Positions 33,491 to 41,416 of a stretch of 64,000 bases of DNA are shown one piece after another. Under the pieces are notes generated by a model, which was not told the origin of the DNA, did no database searches, and saw only the letters and a program-made list of their open reading frames with translations. The DNA is from Ferrimonas kyonanensis DSM 18153 (GTDB taxonomy: Bacteria; Pseudomonadota; Gammaproteobacteria; Enterobacterales; Shewanellaceae): NCBI RefSeq assembly GCF_000425405.1, contig NZ_AUDJ01000001.1, forward strand, positions 62,001 to 126,000. Direction: 5' to 3'. Numbering within the stretch: position 1 is the first letter of the stretch; every line of letters begins with the position of its first letter. Both the position numbers and the translations under genes were made by a program.

Positions 33491-35824
33491 CTAGGCGGGG
33501 AATTGCTCCAGAGTGGTGCCGTCCCAGTTGAATCTGTGGGTACGCACCTGTGCCAGGAAGCGGGCCCGATCCGTATAGAACGAGGTCTTGACCCAGTCTA
33601 CACCATCCCAAACGGTGGGAACGTTGTGGTAGTCGACTTTAAAGCCACCGCCCCCTGCGGTGGCGACCCCGACCCCGTGCTCCCACATTCTGGAGAACAC
33701 CAGCTTGGAGCTGACGTCATCGCGTTTGCTGGCGGTCAGGGCGATGGCGTCAAAGAAGTACTTCAACTGACTGACCTCAGGCGGGACATCGCCCAGCTGG
33801 GCCAGCAGGCCGTTGAGGCCATCGTCGAGGAAGCTGCCAAAGGTGCCGGAACTGACCGATGAGGTGGTGAAGTCCACCGAGGCCAGCCCGGTGTTGGCGT
33901 TGGCCGGGTGCTGAGTGACAAAACTGGCATGAATGTCGCCAGACAAGCTAACCGTGCCGGTGGCGCTGAGCAGATCGTTGATCAGACCCGCTTTAAACTG
34001 CGGGAAGCCGTCCCAGTGATCCACATTGAGGTAGAAGCGTTGTTTCAGCGCTGAGGGCACCAGGTCCGAGTCCAGCACCGCTTCCAGGTCGACGATGCCG
34101 CTGTCCTCGCGGCTGGCGGACAGGTCGGCCAGTAATGGGGCAAATGAGACCGAGCTGGCCATCACCTTGTGGGTGGCGCCGGACTGGCTCAACACGCCCT
34201 GCAGCCAGCTGAACTGGGCGGCATCGTAGGGGGTTTGCACACTGCTACCCTGCTGCTGGGCCATAAACTCCAGGTAGCCGGCGTACAGGTCGAAGGTTTC
34301 CCGGATCACCAGGTAGCGGGCGCCCAGATCGGAAAACAATGTGGTCTTGCCCAGGGTATAGAAGGCCAGTCCGGTGTCGACGCCGGTTTCCGGCAGCGGT
34401 GGCAGCGCCTTCAGTGGGTGGCCGTCTGGTAGGGTGGCTTGCGCCTGAGTCAGCACCAGGTTCAAGTAGCTGCTGGTAAGCAGTCCCTGAATGGCGGCGG
34501 TGGCGCGCTCGCCAGCCTGAGCCAGGGCGCTGGCTTGATCCAGGTCCAGCCGGCTCATCAGCTCTTCGGTGTAAAGACCGGTGAAGATCTCCACAAAGGC
34601 GGCTTTGTAGGGAGCAAACGGCGCGGCATCGATGTCCACCACTGGGCTCATCTGTGCCAGGGTGGCATCGATGCCACCCTGGGGCATGCCTTGTCCTGCC
34701 AGAAACGCGGTCAGGGTGGTGCTGTTGATGGCCACGGTGGCGGGGAAGGCGTCCTCGGGAATCAGGTGATCTGGTCGGTAGGTGCGGTAGTCGGTCAGGG
34801 CCAGGTGCAGGTGCTTGCCGAACTGCAGATCGCGGTAGATCTTGGTGTGGGGGAACAGCTGATCGTCGCTGACCTCCAGGGCACCGCTGCCACTGTCGCC
34901 ATGAGGGGCGCTGTGGTCGATTGGCATAAATTCAAAGTACACCTGTTCGGCGTTGCGCTTGCGGCTGGTCTGCTCTTCATCGGCGGCGCCGGCCAGATAG
35001 GTGGCGTTGGTCTGCCAGCTGTCATCGGAGAATTCGTGGTCATCCCAGATGGCCACCAGCGGGAAGCGCTCGTGCAGCTCCTGCAAGACGGCATCGCTGC
35101 GATAGGTTTCATACAGTTGCCGATAGTTGTCGATGCTGTTGGCGGCTTGGAAAGCCGCTTCCCCGGTACCTATGGTCAGGGCACCGTCGGTATCACGGAA
35201 CTCGATGCTGCGCTCACCGCCGGTGTCTTGGAAACTGGCATCACCGGTGGTTTCGTAGATGTAGTCACCCAGGTGCAGCACGAAGTCCAGGTCGTCCCGG
35301 GCCAGCAACGACAAGTAGGTGTTGTAGTAACGGCCCAGGTAATCCTGGCAGGAGGCGAAGCCAAACTTGACCTCCACGTCGGCATCGCTGGCCGGGGCGG
35401 TTTTGGTGCGACCGGTCTTGGAGCTGTGCAGGGCGCCGTCTTTGCTGTACAGGAAGCGGTAATAGTAGTGTTGGTACGGGTCCAGCTCGGTCACCCGCAC
35501 CTTGATGCAGTGGCCATTGGCGGCCGCGGCGGTAAAGTCTTGTTCCACCACCACGGTGGCAAACTCTGGATCGCTGGATACTTGCAGAGTCAGCGCCAGA
35601 TCGCCATCACCGTCGACGGCGCGGGTCCATAGGATCACCGAGTCCGGGCGCGGATCGCCGGACATCACCGATTGTGGGAAATACTGGGGCGAGACCACCG
35701 GCAGGTTGTCCGGAGCCGGGGTGCTGCTGTTGTTGTCGTTGGAGCAGCCGGTCAGGCTGGACAGGGTTACGGCCCCGGCGGAAACCACCAGGGTGTGCAG
35801 AAAGCGGCGGCGGGTATAGCTCAT
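33491..35824 (-). CDS. phoD: PhoD-family alkaline phosphatase/phosphodiesterase
   Basis: This 777-residue exported metallophosphatase has a TAT-like leader YTRRRFLHTLVVSAG and then a lipobox-like SSLTGCS, so it may be an anchored lipoprotein. PhoD landmarks are FPQSVMSGDPRPDSVILWTR, FASCQDYLGRYYNTY, LHLGDYIYE, AIWDDHEFSDDSW and SGDIHASF, which hold the Fe/Ca ligands. It releases phosphate from phosphomono- or diesters in the periplasm. A candidate Pho box lies upstream. Confidence 0.9.
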   Translation of the reverse strand: MSYTRRRFLHTLVVSAGAVTLSSLTGCSNDNNSSTPAPDNLPVVSPQYFPQSVMSGDPRPDSVILWTRAVDGDGDLALTLQVSSDPEFATVVVEQDFTAAAANGHCIKVRVTELDPYQHYYYRFLYSKDGALHSSKTGRTKTAPASDADVEVKFGFASCQDYLGRYYNTYLSLLARDDLDFVLHLGDYIYETTGDASFQDTGGERSIEFRDTDGALTIGTGEAAFQAANSIDNYRQLYETYRSDAVLQELHERFPLVAIWDDHEFSDDSWQTNATYLAGAADEEQTSRKRNAEQVYFEFMPIDHSAPHGDSGSGALEVSDDQLFPHTKIYRDLQFGKHLHLALTDYRTYRPDHLIPEDAFPATVAINSTTLTAFLAGQGMPQGGIDATLAQMSPVVDIDAAPFAPYKAAFVEIFTGLYTEELMSRLDLDQASALAQAGERATAAIQGLLTSSYLNLVLTQAQATLPDGHPLKALPPLPETGVDTGLAFYTLGKTTLFSDLGARYLVIRETFDLYAGYLEFMAQQQGSSVQTPYDAAQFSWLQGVLSQSGATHKVMASSVSFAPLLADLSASREDSGIVDLEAVLDSDLVPSALKQRFYLNVDHWDGFPQFKAGLINDLLSATGTVSLSGDIHASFVTQHPANANTGLASVDFTTSSVSSGTFGSFLDDGLNGLLAQLGDVPPEVSQLKYFFDAIALTASKRDDVSSKLVFSRMWEHGVGVATAGGGGFKVDYHNVPTVWDGVDWVKTSFYTDRARFLAQVRTHRFNWDGTTLEQFPA

Positions 35825-35929
35825 TGAGTCATCCTTGTTAATTGTAGTTATCTTTGCCTCATATACCGGTCGGTATTACATCCTTATAGGCAGTCGGCTC
35901 AGAGAGGGTTTCATGAGCGCCCTATGTTG

Positions 35930-35958
35930 ATAACAGATTATTACAGAAGTGTGAACAG
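35930..35958 (-). promoter_or_regulatory. Possible Pho box upstream of phoD
   Basis: The minus strand has three CTGT half-repeats (CTGTTCA, CTGTAAT, CTGTTAT) at 12- and 10-bp steps, near the 11-bp period of PhoB boxes. Spacing is imperfect. Confidence 0.35.
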
Positions 35959-36044
35959 GTATGACCAGAAATTCTTCGGTTGGGGAAGAGAAGGAGGGTG
36001 GGGCCGGCGCTGGAAGATGAGGGAGGGACCGACCCCGACCCGAA

Positions 36045-37121
36045 TTAGAAGTAGTAGCCGACGTTGATGTTGATGCGGCTGTCCCAAGGGGCATCGGGAT
36101 TAGCCAGACCGACGCCCGGTCCACCGGCAAAAGTCATGTTATTGCCGACAATGTAATCAAAGTACGCCCAGATGGGGCCGCGATTGAACGACAGCCCCAG
36201 AACGTTCTGGGTTGAGTCGTCCTGATCCTGACCTTCGGGGACCACCAGCCCATAGTCGTTGTACAGGGTGATGTTGCCCCAGCGAGTATCGAAACGACGT
36301 GACAGGTTGAGGTTGTAACCCGTGGCTTCGCTGGCGATGTCGTAGGCGGCACCGACGACGCCCACGGTCAGGGTGTCGGCGTCGTCACTGCTGTTGTACT
36401 GATAGTGCGTTACCTGAGCCTGAAGGTTCCAGGGGCCGCTGACCCAGTCGGCGTGCAGGGCAGCGGCCCAGCGATCGCCGTTGTCTTCCTCTACCGCGTG
36501 GTACAGCTGCCCGGCTTCAAGGGAGCCGCCCAGATTCAGGTGGCCATCGGCCAACGGCAGTGAGTAGACCGCCCGCAGGTTCAGCTGATTGGTTTCCTCG
36601 TTGTCGCCGATGATGTCGGCGCCGTAACGATCCAAGGTATCACTGCCGTACTCCGGTCCTTTGATAAAGGCGGCATCCAATTGCCAGCGATCCCAATGGT
36701 GGACCACTTTAACCCCGGCGTCGTAGTTGTCTTCGAAGCCCAGGTAGTAGTTGGTGCTGAACCAGTAGCTGTTGGAGATGAACCCCGGCTTGCCGAACGG
36801 TACTTTGACGATGCCGACCTGTACCTGAGTGGTGTCGCTGACATCCATGTAGCCATAGGCACGCTTGACGTAGTTAAGGCCACTGGCGAAGCGGTAATCG
36901 ACGCTGACACCGATGTCGTCTATCTTGCCGTCGAAGGTGACCGACATGGCATCAAAGGCGAAGTCGCCACCTTTGTCTTTGGAGGCGTCGCTGTAGTCCT
37001 TCCAGCCGTAGTTGGCTCGGACGAAGCCGCCCAGTGCGATGTCCTGACTGGCGGCGTGCACCAAAGGGGTCAGGGTGAGTTGCGTCAGCGCCAGCAGGGT
37101 GGCGAGTTTTAACGGATGCAT
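36045..37121 (-). CDS. OprO/OprP-like outer-membrane porin
   Basis: At 358 residues it has a signal peptide (LATLLALTQLTLTPLVHA) from the ATG at 37121, then GGFVRANYGWKDYSD, a string of amphipathic strands and a C-terminal NVGYYF. The middle part VQVGIVKVPFGKPGF is typical of phosphate-selective-type porins. It follows the DUF3299 gene by 35 bases. Neighbouring PhoD suggests a phosphate or organophosphate role, whereas the cupin/flavoprotein genes upstream suggest an organic substrate; sequence does not decide. Confidence 0.8.
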   Translation of the reverse strand: MHPLKLATLLALTQLTLTPLVHAASQDIALGGFVRANYGWKDYSDASKDKGGDFAFDAMSVTFDGKIDDIGVSVDYRFASGLNYVKRAYGYMDVSDTTQVQVGIVKVPFGKPGFISNSYWFSTNYYLGFEDNYDAGVKVVHHWDRWQLDAAFIKGPEYGSDTLDRYGADIIGDNEETNQLNLRAVYSLPLADGHLNLGGSLEAGQLYHAVEEDNGDRWAAALHADWVSGPWNLQAQVTHYQYNSSDDADTLTVGVVGAAYDIASEATGYNLNLSRRFDTRWGNITLYNDYGLVVPEGQDQDDSTQNVLGLSFNRGPIWAYFDYIVGNNMTFAGGPGVGLANPDAPWDSRININVGYYF

Positions 37122-37156
37122 GGTGTTTTCTTGTCCCTTGTAATAAGCAAACCGGG

Positions 37157-37621
37157 TCATTGGCTGGGGTATTCGGCGGTGTCGGATACCACTAGGGTGT
37201 AGGCGGTGCTGAACAGACCGGAGAGGTGTTTCTCCACCTGCAGTTCGCCAATCAGATACACCGGTTTACCCTCTGTGGCCTTGACCTCAACCCCGGGCAA
37301 CAACTTGACTTGAATCAGCTGGTTGGCCGGTGGTGGTGGCTTGTGAAAGCAGATCTCCGGCTGTGGACTGAGCACGGTAATGGTTGGCTGATCGCTGTCG
37401 GCCTGATGGTGATGATCGTCGCCGAGATGACTGGCAACGCTGTTTTCAATCACAAAGCCGGGAATCACCACCTGTTGGCCATTCAGTTCGGGGTTGATGC
37501 GTTCAAATACCGAGCTGGCGTTGGCATTGGCGTTGAGATCCGCCCACAGCAGGGAGTGGGGGGCAGCGAGGGCTTGGCCACTGGCCAGTGCGGCCAGAAG
37601 CAGCAGGGGAATCAGTTTCAT
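37157..37621 (-). CDS. DUF3299-family secreted protein
   Basis: This 154-residue protein has a signal peptide (LLLLAALASGQALA) and the DUF3299 core QVVIPGFVIEN, then ICFHKPPPPANQLI, then VYLIGELQV. A His-rich stretch GDDHHHQAD near residue 70 could bind metal. DUF3299 proteins are periplasmic and often sit beside transporters, with no known activity. It starts 14 bases after a terminator and ends 35 bases before the porin. Confidence 0.82.
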   Translation of the reverse strand: MKLIPLLLLAALASGQALAAPHSLLWADLNANANASSVFERINPELNGQQVVIPGFVIENSVASHLGDDHHHQADSDQPTITVLSPQPEICFHKPPPPANQLIQVKLLPGVEVKATEGKPVYLIGELQVEKHLSGLFSTAYTLVVSDTAEYPSQ

Positions 37622-37634
37622 AGGTATGGCCCGG

Positions 37635-37660
37635 AAAAAAGGGTCAGCGGATGCTGACCC
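37635..37660 (-). terminator. Terminator between the secreted cupin and DUF3299
   Basis: On the minus strand GGGTCAGC pairs with GCTGACCC over 8 bp with a 4-base loop, followed by six T. It splits the run of genes: the flavoprotein, cytochrome and cupin form one unit, and DUF3299/porin would depend on read-through or a cryptic promoter. Confidence 0.78.
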
Positions 37661-37750
37661 GATGAGAGATAACCTTGGGTCAGTAAGATGAGCATCTCGG
37701 AACCGATACCACCCGGGGTGAAACGGGTGGCACCGGTAGCGGACGACAAA

Positions 37751-38491
37751 TTACTGAGGACGCACCGCGTCGAACCCATAGCCGCCTTTGCCTTCACGCA
37801 CGGCGTGCGATTGGGTGTAAGGAATGAAGTCGAACATCAGCGTTTCGCCGGCACCCACATCCTGAGGCCACTGGTACTTGAAGGTAGAGAATTTGCCATC
37901 TTGCGGGAACCAGTACATGTAGATCAGATCCTGATCGTCATAGGTGTTGGGGGTGTAATGCATCGCCTTGGACGGGATCTCGATGTAGTCACCAGGCTGG
38001 AAGTGTTGCATGCGACCCTGAGACCAGGTCAGGCCCTCGCCACTCAGACCGTAGTAACACTCCATTTCACGGTGGTAGTGAGGAATGGCGGTACCCGGTG
38101 CCACTCGTACCAAACCGATAACGGTCGGTTCATCGTTCAGCTCTTTCCAGCACATGCCCACTTCGGTGGCGGCGGCGCCCCCCTTAGGGCAGGGGATCAG
38201 GTTTTCCGGATCGTCGATGCGCCAGGTCAGCCAACCGGAGTCGTTGGCACCCTTACCGCCATGGTCGTTGGACTTAACGGTGTAGATGTCCTTCTTGCCG
38301 GACTGCAGCTCTTCCAGGTAGGCCAGTGCTTGCTCCTGCTTACACACTTGTGGCATCAGCTTGGTCGGTGCGTACGGCGTGTAAGGCAGTGGCTTATCGT
38401 TGTGCCAGGGCTTGTCGGCAGGTTTGCCGGCGGCACAGGCGGCCGTGCTGGCGACCAGCAGCGCGGTGGTGATTGTCAGTTTCTTCATCAT
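37751..38491 (-). CDS. Secreted cupin with a DMSP-lyase-like metal site
   Basis: At 246 residues it has a signal peptide (ITTALLVASTAACA), so it acts in the periplasm. The single cupin barrel has PHYHREMECYYGLSGEG, i.e. HxHxxxExYY, and the second half PGDYIEIPSKAMHY supplies the last His. This His-His-Glu-Tyr-His set is the pattern of DMSP-lyase cupins (DddK, DddQ, DddL, DddY), where the Tyr is the catalytic base. The protein is shorter than DddY (about 400). It lies 25 bases after the cytochrome gene, in the same operon as the flavoprotein. DMSP lyase activity is a hypothesis; other cupin lyases or isomerases remain possible. Confidence 0.7.
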   Translation of the reverse strand: MMKKLTITTALLVASTAACAAGKPADKPWHNDKPLPYTPYAPTKLMPQVCKQEQALAYLEELQSGKKDIYTVKSNDHGGKGANDSGWLTWRIDDPENLIPCPKGGAAATEVGMCWKELNDEPTVIGLVRVAPGTAIPHYHREMECYYGLSGEGLTWSQGRMQHFQPGDYIEIPSKAMHYTPNTYDDQDLIYMYWFPQDGKFSTFKYQWPQDVGAGETLMFDFIPYTQSHAVREGKGGYGFDAVRPQ

Positions 38492-38516
38492 CTTTTTCCT
38501 TGGAAGGGAGGTATTG

Positions 38517-38870
38517 TTATTTAAACTTCGGGTAATTGAAGTTGTGGCATTCCTGGCACAGCGCTTTCTTGGGCGTGTGCTCGCCGTGGCACTCCTGACA
38601 CGGGGCCTCTTTGCCGTAGTGCATGCTGTTGTGCGGGTTTTGTTTAACCTCGTCGCCTTCGCGGGCGGTCATCTTGGCCACATCATCAACGTCATGACAC
38701 TGCAGGCAGGCTTCATCGGATGGGAACTTGCCCATGCCCTGATCGTGGCAGCTGTCGCAGCCGGCTTCGTACACGGTGGCGTGGTGTTCACGCTTGTTCA
38801 TGGCCTGAGTGTTAAAGCTGGCGGCCAGGATAACGGCAGCGGCGGTAAGCAGTACTTTTGAGCGGGTCAT
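38517..38870 (-). CDS. Periplasmic tetraheme cytochrome c
   Basis: This 117-residue protein has a signal peptide (LLTAAAVILAASFNTQA) and four heme motifs: CDSCH, CLQCH, CQECH and CQECH. Extra His residues (HHATVYE, NPHNSMHYG) can serve as distal ligands. The order and spacing resemble the N-terminal heme domain of Shewanella flavocytochrome c fumarate reductase, here as a separate protein. It starts 5 bases after the flavoprotein gene and is its likely electron donor, fed by a CymA-type quinol dehydrogenase. Confidence 0.9.
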   Translation of the reverse strand: MTRSKVLLTAAAVILAASFNTQAMNKREHHATVYEAGCDSCHDQGMGKFPSDEACLQCHDVDDVAKMTAREGDEVKQNPHNSMHYGKEAPCQECHGEHTPKKALCQECHNFNYPKFK

Positions 38871-38875
38871 GGCGA

Positions 38876-40384
38876 TTAGGCCTCCATAATTGAACGAGCG
38901 GCTGTCACGCCGAATGCCAGACATTCCGGGGTAGAGCAGCCACCCAGTCGGCTGACGCCGTGGATACCACCGGTCACTTCGCCCGCAGCGAACAGGCCTG
39001 GAATCGGCTTGCCGGTCTTGGCGGCCAGCACTTCGGCTTTGGTGTTGATCTGGATGCCACCCTGGCAGTAGTGCACCTTGGGCCACAGACGCTGAACGAT
39101 GAAGGGGGCGGTCAGCTTGATGCCGCGACCGGCGTTCATGCGCTTGCCAAATTGTGGGTCTTCACCCTTGTCGACGTAGCTATTCCAGTCGGCGATCTGT
39201 TGCTTCAGTGCCTTCAGGGGCACATCGAAGTGCTTGGCGATGGCTTCCACGGAATCGAATTCCCACGCCACGTTGTACTTCAGTACCTTAGCCATGGAAG
39301 GATCGTTCTTGGCTTCGTGCTTAGGCGCAATCAGCAGGGCAGGGTTGGGATTGCCGTCCTGGTCGCGACGCTGCAGCTCCAGATCGGCGCGGGTCTTACG
39401 GTCGGCGATCTCGTTCATGAAACGCTGGCCGGTGTTGCGGTCGATGGCGATGGAGTGGGGGAAGTTGTACAGCGAGAAACCGGCACCGTAGCCGAAACCG
39501 CCTTCATCGGGCGAGGCCCAGGGGCCGGACTGAATGTGGGCCAGGTGCACCGGAGTGGCGCCGGCGGCCAGCATTTCGATCAGGCCATCGCCGGTGGCAC
39601 CTTTGGCGTTGGTACAGCCAACTTCGGCGGTCAGGGTTGGATCCTGGGCCTGTCTCAGGCTGATGTTGTAACCAAAACCTCCGGTGGCGATGATGACGCC
39701 GCGCTTGGCTTTGATGTTGATTAGCTCGCCGCTGTCCTCAAAACCGAAGTGGTAGCCTTTGCGAATGTTGACGCCGATAACCCGGCCTTCTTTGTCGTGG
39801 ATCAGGTGCTCAAACTTGTGACGGATCTGAGTCTCAACCCCCATCTTACGGGCAGTTTTCAGCATGGGCTGAATGAAGCCGGAGCCGGAGCGCTCCACCA
39901 CCTGGTGGCTGCGAGTGGCGCTGGTGCCACCGGTGGTGATGATGAAGTCGCGGTAGACGCAGCCGCAGTCTTTGGTCATCTGGTACACGTAGGGGCCGAG
40001 CTCGGCACTGTGGCGCAGCAGAGACTCGCTGGCGACACCGCGGCCGGATTTCAGCTGGTCCTTAACCATCAGCTCGGCACTGTCGTTGATGCCCAGCTTC
40101 TTCTGCAGATCGGTACCGGCAAAGCAGGCCTGACCGGCGTTAAGGGTACTGTTGCCGCCGTACACGCCCATCTTTTCAAAGACGACCACGTCTTTGGCGC
40201 CTTTGTGCTTGGCTTCCACCGCCGCTGCCAGGCCAGCAAAACCGGAGCCGATGATCACCACTTCGTACTCACCGTCCCAGCTGACGTCGTCTTCGGCGCA
40301 CTTGGCGGAAGCGGTTAGGGGTAACATGGCTCCGGCGGCGGCCACACCGGCGCCGAGCTTCATAAACGAACGTCTGTCATGCAT
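38876..40384 (-). CDS. TAT-exported flavoprotein reductase, fumarate-reductase superfamily, non-fumarate substrate
   Basis: At 502 residues it has twin-arginine RRSFMKLGAG and the FAD fold EVVIIGSGFAGLAAA. The acid-catalyst Arg of flavocytochrome c is kept (about residue 328, RFMNEIADRK), as is the carboxylate-binding Arg in GVSRLGG. The His of AHPT and the Thr-Glu pair that hold the second carboxylate of fumarate are absent, and the HH pair has become HY (VHYCQGG). A monocarboxylic enoate such as acrylate or methacrylate is therefore likelier than fumarate. With the next gene it forms a split flavocytochrome c. Confidence 0.85.
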   Translation of the reverse strand: MHDRRSFMKLGAGVAAAGAMLPLTASAKCAEDDVSWDGEYEVVIIGSGFAGLAAAVEAKHKGAKDVVVFEKMGVYGGNSTLNAGQACFAGTDLQKKLGINDSAELMVKDQLKSGRGVASESLLRHSAELGPYVYQMTKDCGCVYRDFIITTGGTSATRSHQVVERSGSGFIQPMLKTARKMGVETQIRHKFEHLIHDKEGRVIGVNIRKGYHFGFEDSGELINIKAKRGVIIATGGFGYNISLRQAQDPTLTAEVGCTNAKGATGDGLIEMLAAGATPVHLAHIQSGPWASPDEGGFGYGAGFSLYNFPHSIAIDRNTGQRFMNEIADRKTRADLELQRRDQDGNPNPALLIAPKHEAKNDPSMAKVLKYNVAWEFDSVEAIAKHFDVPLKALKQQIADWNSYVDKGEDPQFGKRMNAGRGIKLTAPFIVQRLWPKVHYCQGGIQINTKAEVLAAKTGKPIPGLFAAGEVTGGIHGVSRLGGCSTPECLAFGVTAARSIMEA

Positions 40385-40451
40385 AGTTTTTATCTCATGC
40401 TGTGAATGTGAAATTACTGTAGCGCTGTTAACGCGGGGTAAAATAAGCGCT

Positions 40452-40468
40452 GGATCACAGTGAGATCC
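40452..40468. promoter_or_regulatory. Candidate TetR operator between flavoprotein and tetR
   Basis: GGATCACAGTGAGATCC is a 17-bp pseudo-palindrome with 7 of 8 pairs matched. It lies in the 225-bp divergent region, 67 bp from the flavoprotein start, so it could control both directions. Confidence 0.5.
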
Positions 40469-40609
40469 GGTTGAAAAAAGTTTTCGTGAAGGGGTCTCAA
40501 AAAAAGATTTTGGCGGGGTTTAGCAAATAATTTTTGTGGCCTTAACACCGAATTTTTTTCTGGCTCTGTGCGAAAGTAGCGTCAACTTAATTGCCGACAG
40601 GTCTTTCTC

Positions 40610-41380
40610 ATGCATTGCCCGAAAACCAAACTGGACAGCCTGCGTTGTAATCAGTTATTGGACGTTGCCGAAGAGTTAGTGGATGAACATGGGGTGGTCT
40701 CATTCCGGTTTGCCCAGATCGCGAAAGAGGCGCAATGCTCTAATCACACCCTGTATAAGTTCTTTCAATCCAAGGAAGATGTGTTGGTGTGCCTGTTCCT
40801 GCGCAATTGCACCTCCAACTACATTCCGCTGTTTCTGGAGTGCCATCCGGAGTTGACCGATCTGGAGCGGGCAGCGCTGCCGGCGGTGTTTTCTCTGGTG
40901 GCGGTGGAGAAGAGCCCAACCTTCAATATTCTGCGGGTGGTGTCGATCAACAGCATGTTCTGGCAGATGGCCAGCGATGAAAAAGTGAACCTGCTCAGGG
41001 CCAGGGTCAATATGTTCTGGAGCCGGGTGCATCTGCATATTGAGGAGGCGCAGCAGAGCGGGGCGCTGCACGCCAACGAGGCTCAGGTGATGGAGTTAAC
41101 TCAAGCCATCTATTTCTTTATGGCTGGGTGCTTGTCTTCTTATGAAAGTCAGTTGATGGAGCCGAAGTACCTGACCGAGAAAAATCCGACCTACCTTCGT
41201 CACCTGGCAGAGATGATGAATCGTTATCAGTGGAACGAGATCGCCACCGCCAGTAAATTTGAATCCCTGTTCAATAAAGTGGATGGGTTTTTTACCCAAC
41301 ACTACCAACCCAATAAGAACTGCCAGCGCTGCCAGCAGCTCAATGGTCTTAATGACTGCCGTCAGTTGACCTCTGAATGA
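40610..41380 (+). CDS. TetR-family regulator with C-terminal cysteine motif
   Basis: This 256-residue protein has a TetR helix-turn-helix (VSFRFAQIAKEAQCSNHTLYKFF, read as consecutive segments) and a long ligand-binding domain. It is 50 residues longer than usual, and the tail has NKNCQRC followed by C ten residues on (CxxC-x9-C), suggesting metal or redox sensing. It is divergent from the flavoprotein/cytochrome/cupin operon and is its probable regulator. AcuR, the acrylate-responsive regulator of DMSP genes, is also TetR-type, but this similarity is only of family. Confidence 0.85.
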   Translation: MHCPKTKLDSLRCNQLLDVAEELVDEHGVVSFRFAQIAKEAQCSNHTLYKFFQSKEDVLVCLFLRNCTSNYIPLFLECHPELTDLERAALPAVFSLVAVEKSPTFNILRVVSINSMFWQMASDEKVNLLRARVNMFWSRVHLHIEEAQQSGALHANEAQVMELTQAIYFFMAGCLSSYESQLMEPKYLTEKNPTYLRHLAEMMNRYQWNEIATASKFESLFNKVDGFFTQHYQPNKNCQRCQQLNGLNDCRQLTSE

Positions 41381-41384
41381 GGAT

Positions 41385-41410
41385 CTCCGCGGTGCCTGAG
41401 CACCGCGGAG
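41385..41410. terminator. Bidirectional hairpin between tetR and rhomboid genes
   Basis: CTCCGCGGTGC pairs with GCACCGCGGAG over 11 bp around CTGA, between convergent stops. It has no T-run. Confidence 0.5.
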
Positions 41411-41416
41411 TGCCCA

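Noticed and set aside
36045-38491. Treating porin, DUF3299 and cupin as one proven operon
   Set aside because: A good terminator at 37635-37660 lies between cupin and DUF3299, so joint transcription is uncertain.
38876-40384. Annotation as fumarate reductase
   Set aside because: Key fumarate-specific residues (His of AHPT, Thr-Glu pair, second His of the HH pair) are missing although the catalytic Arg is kept.
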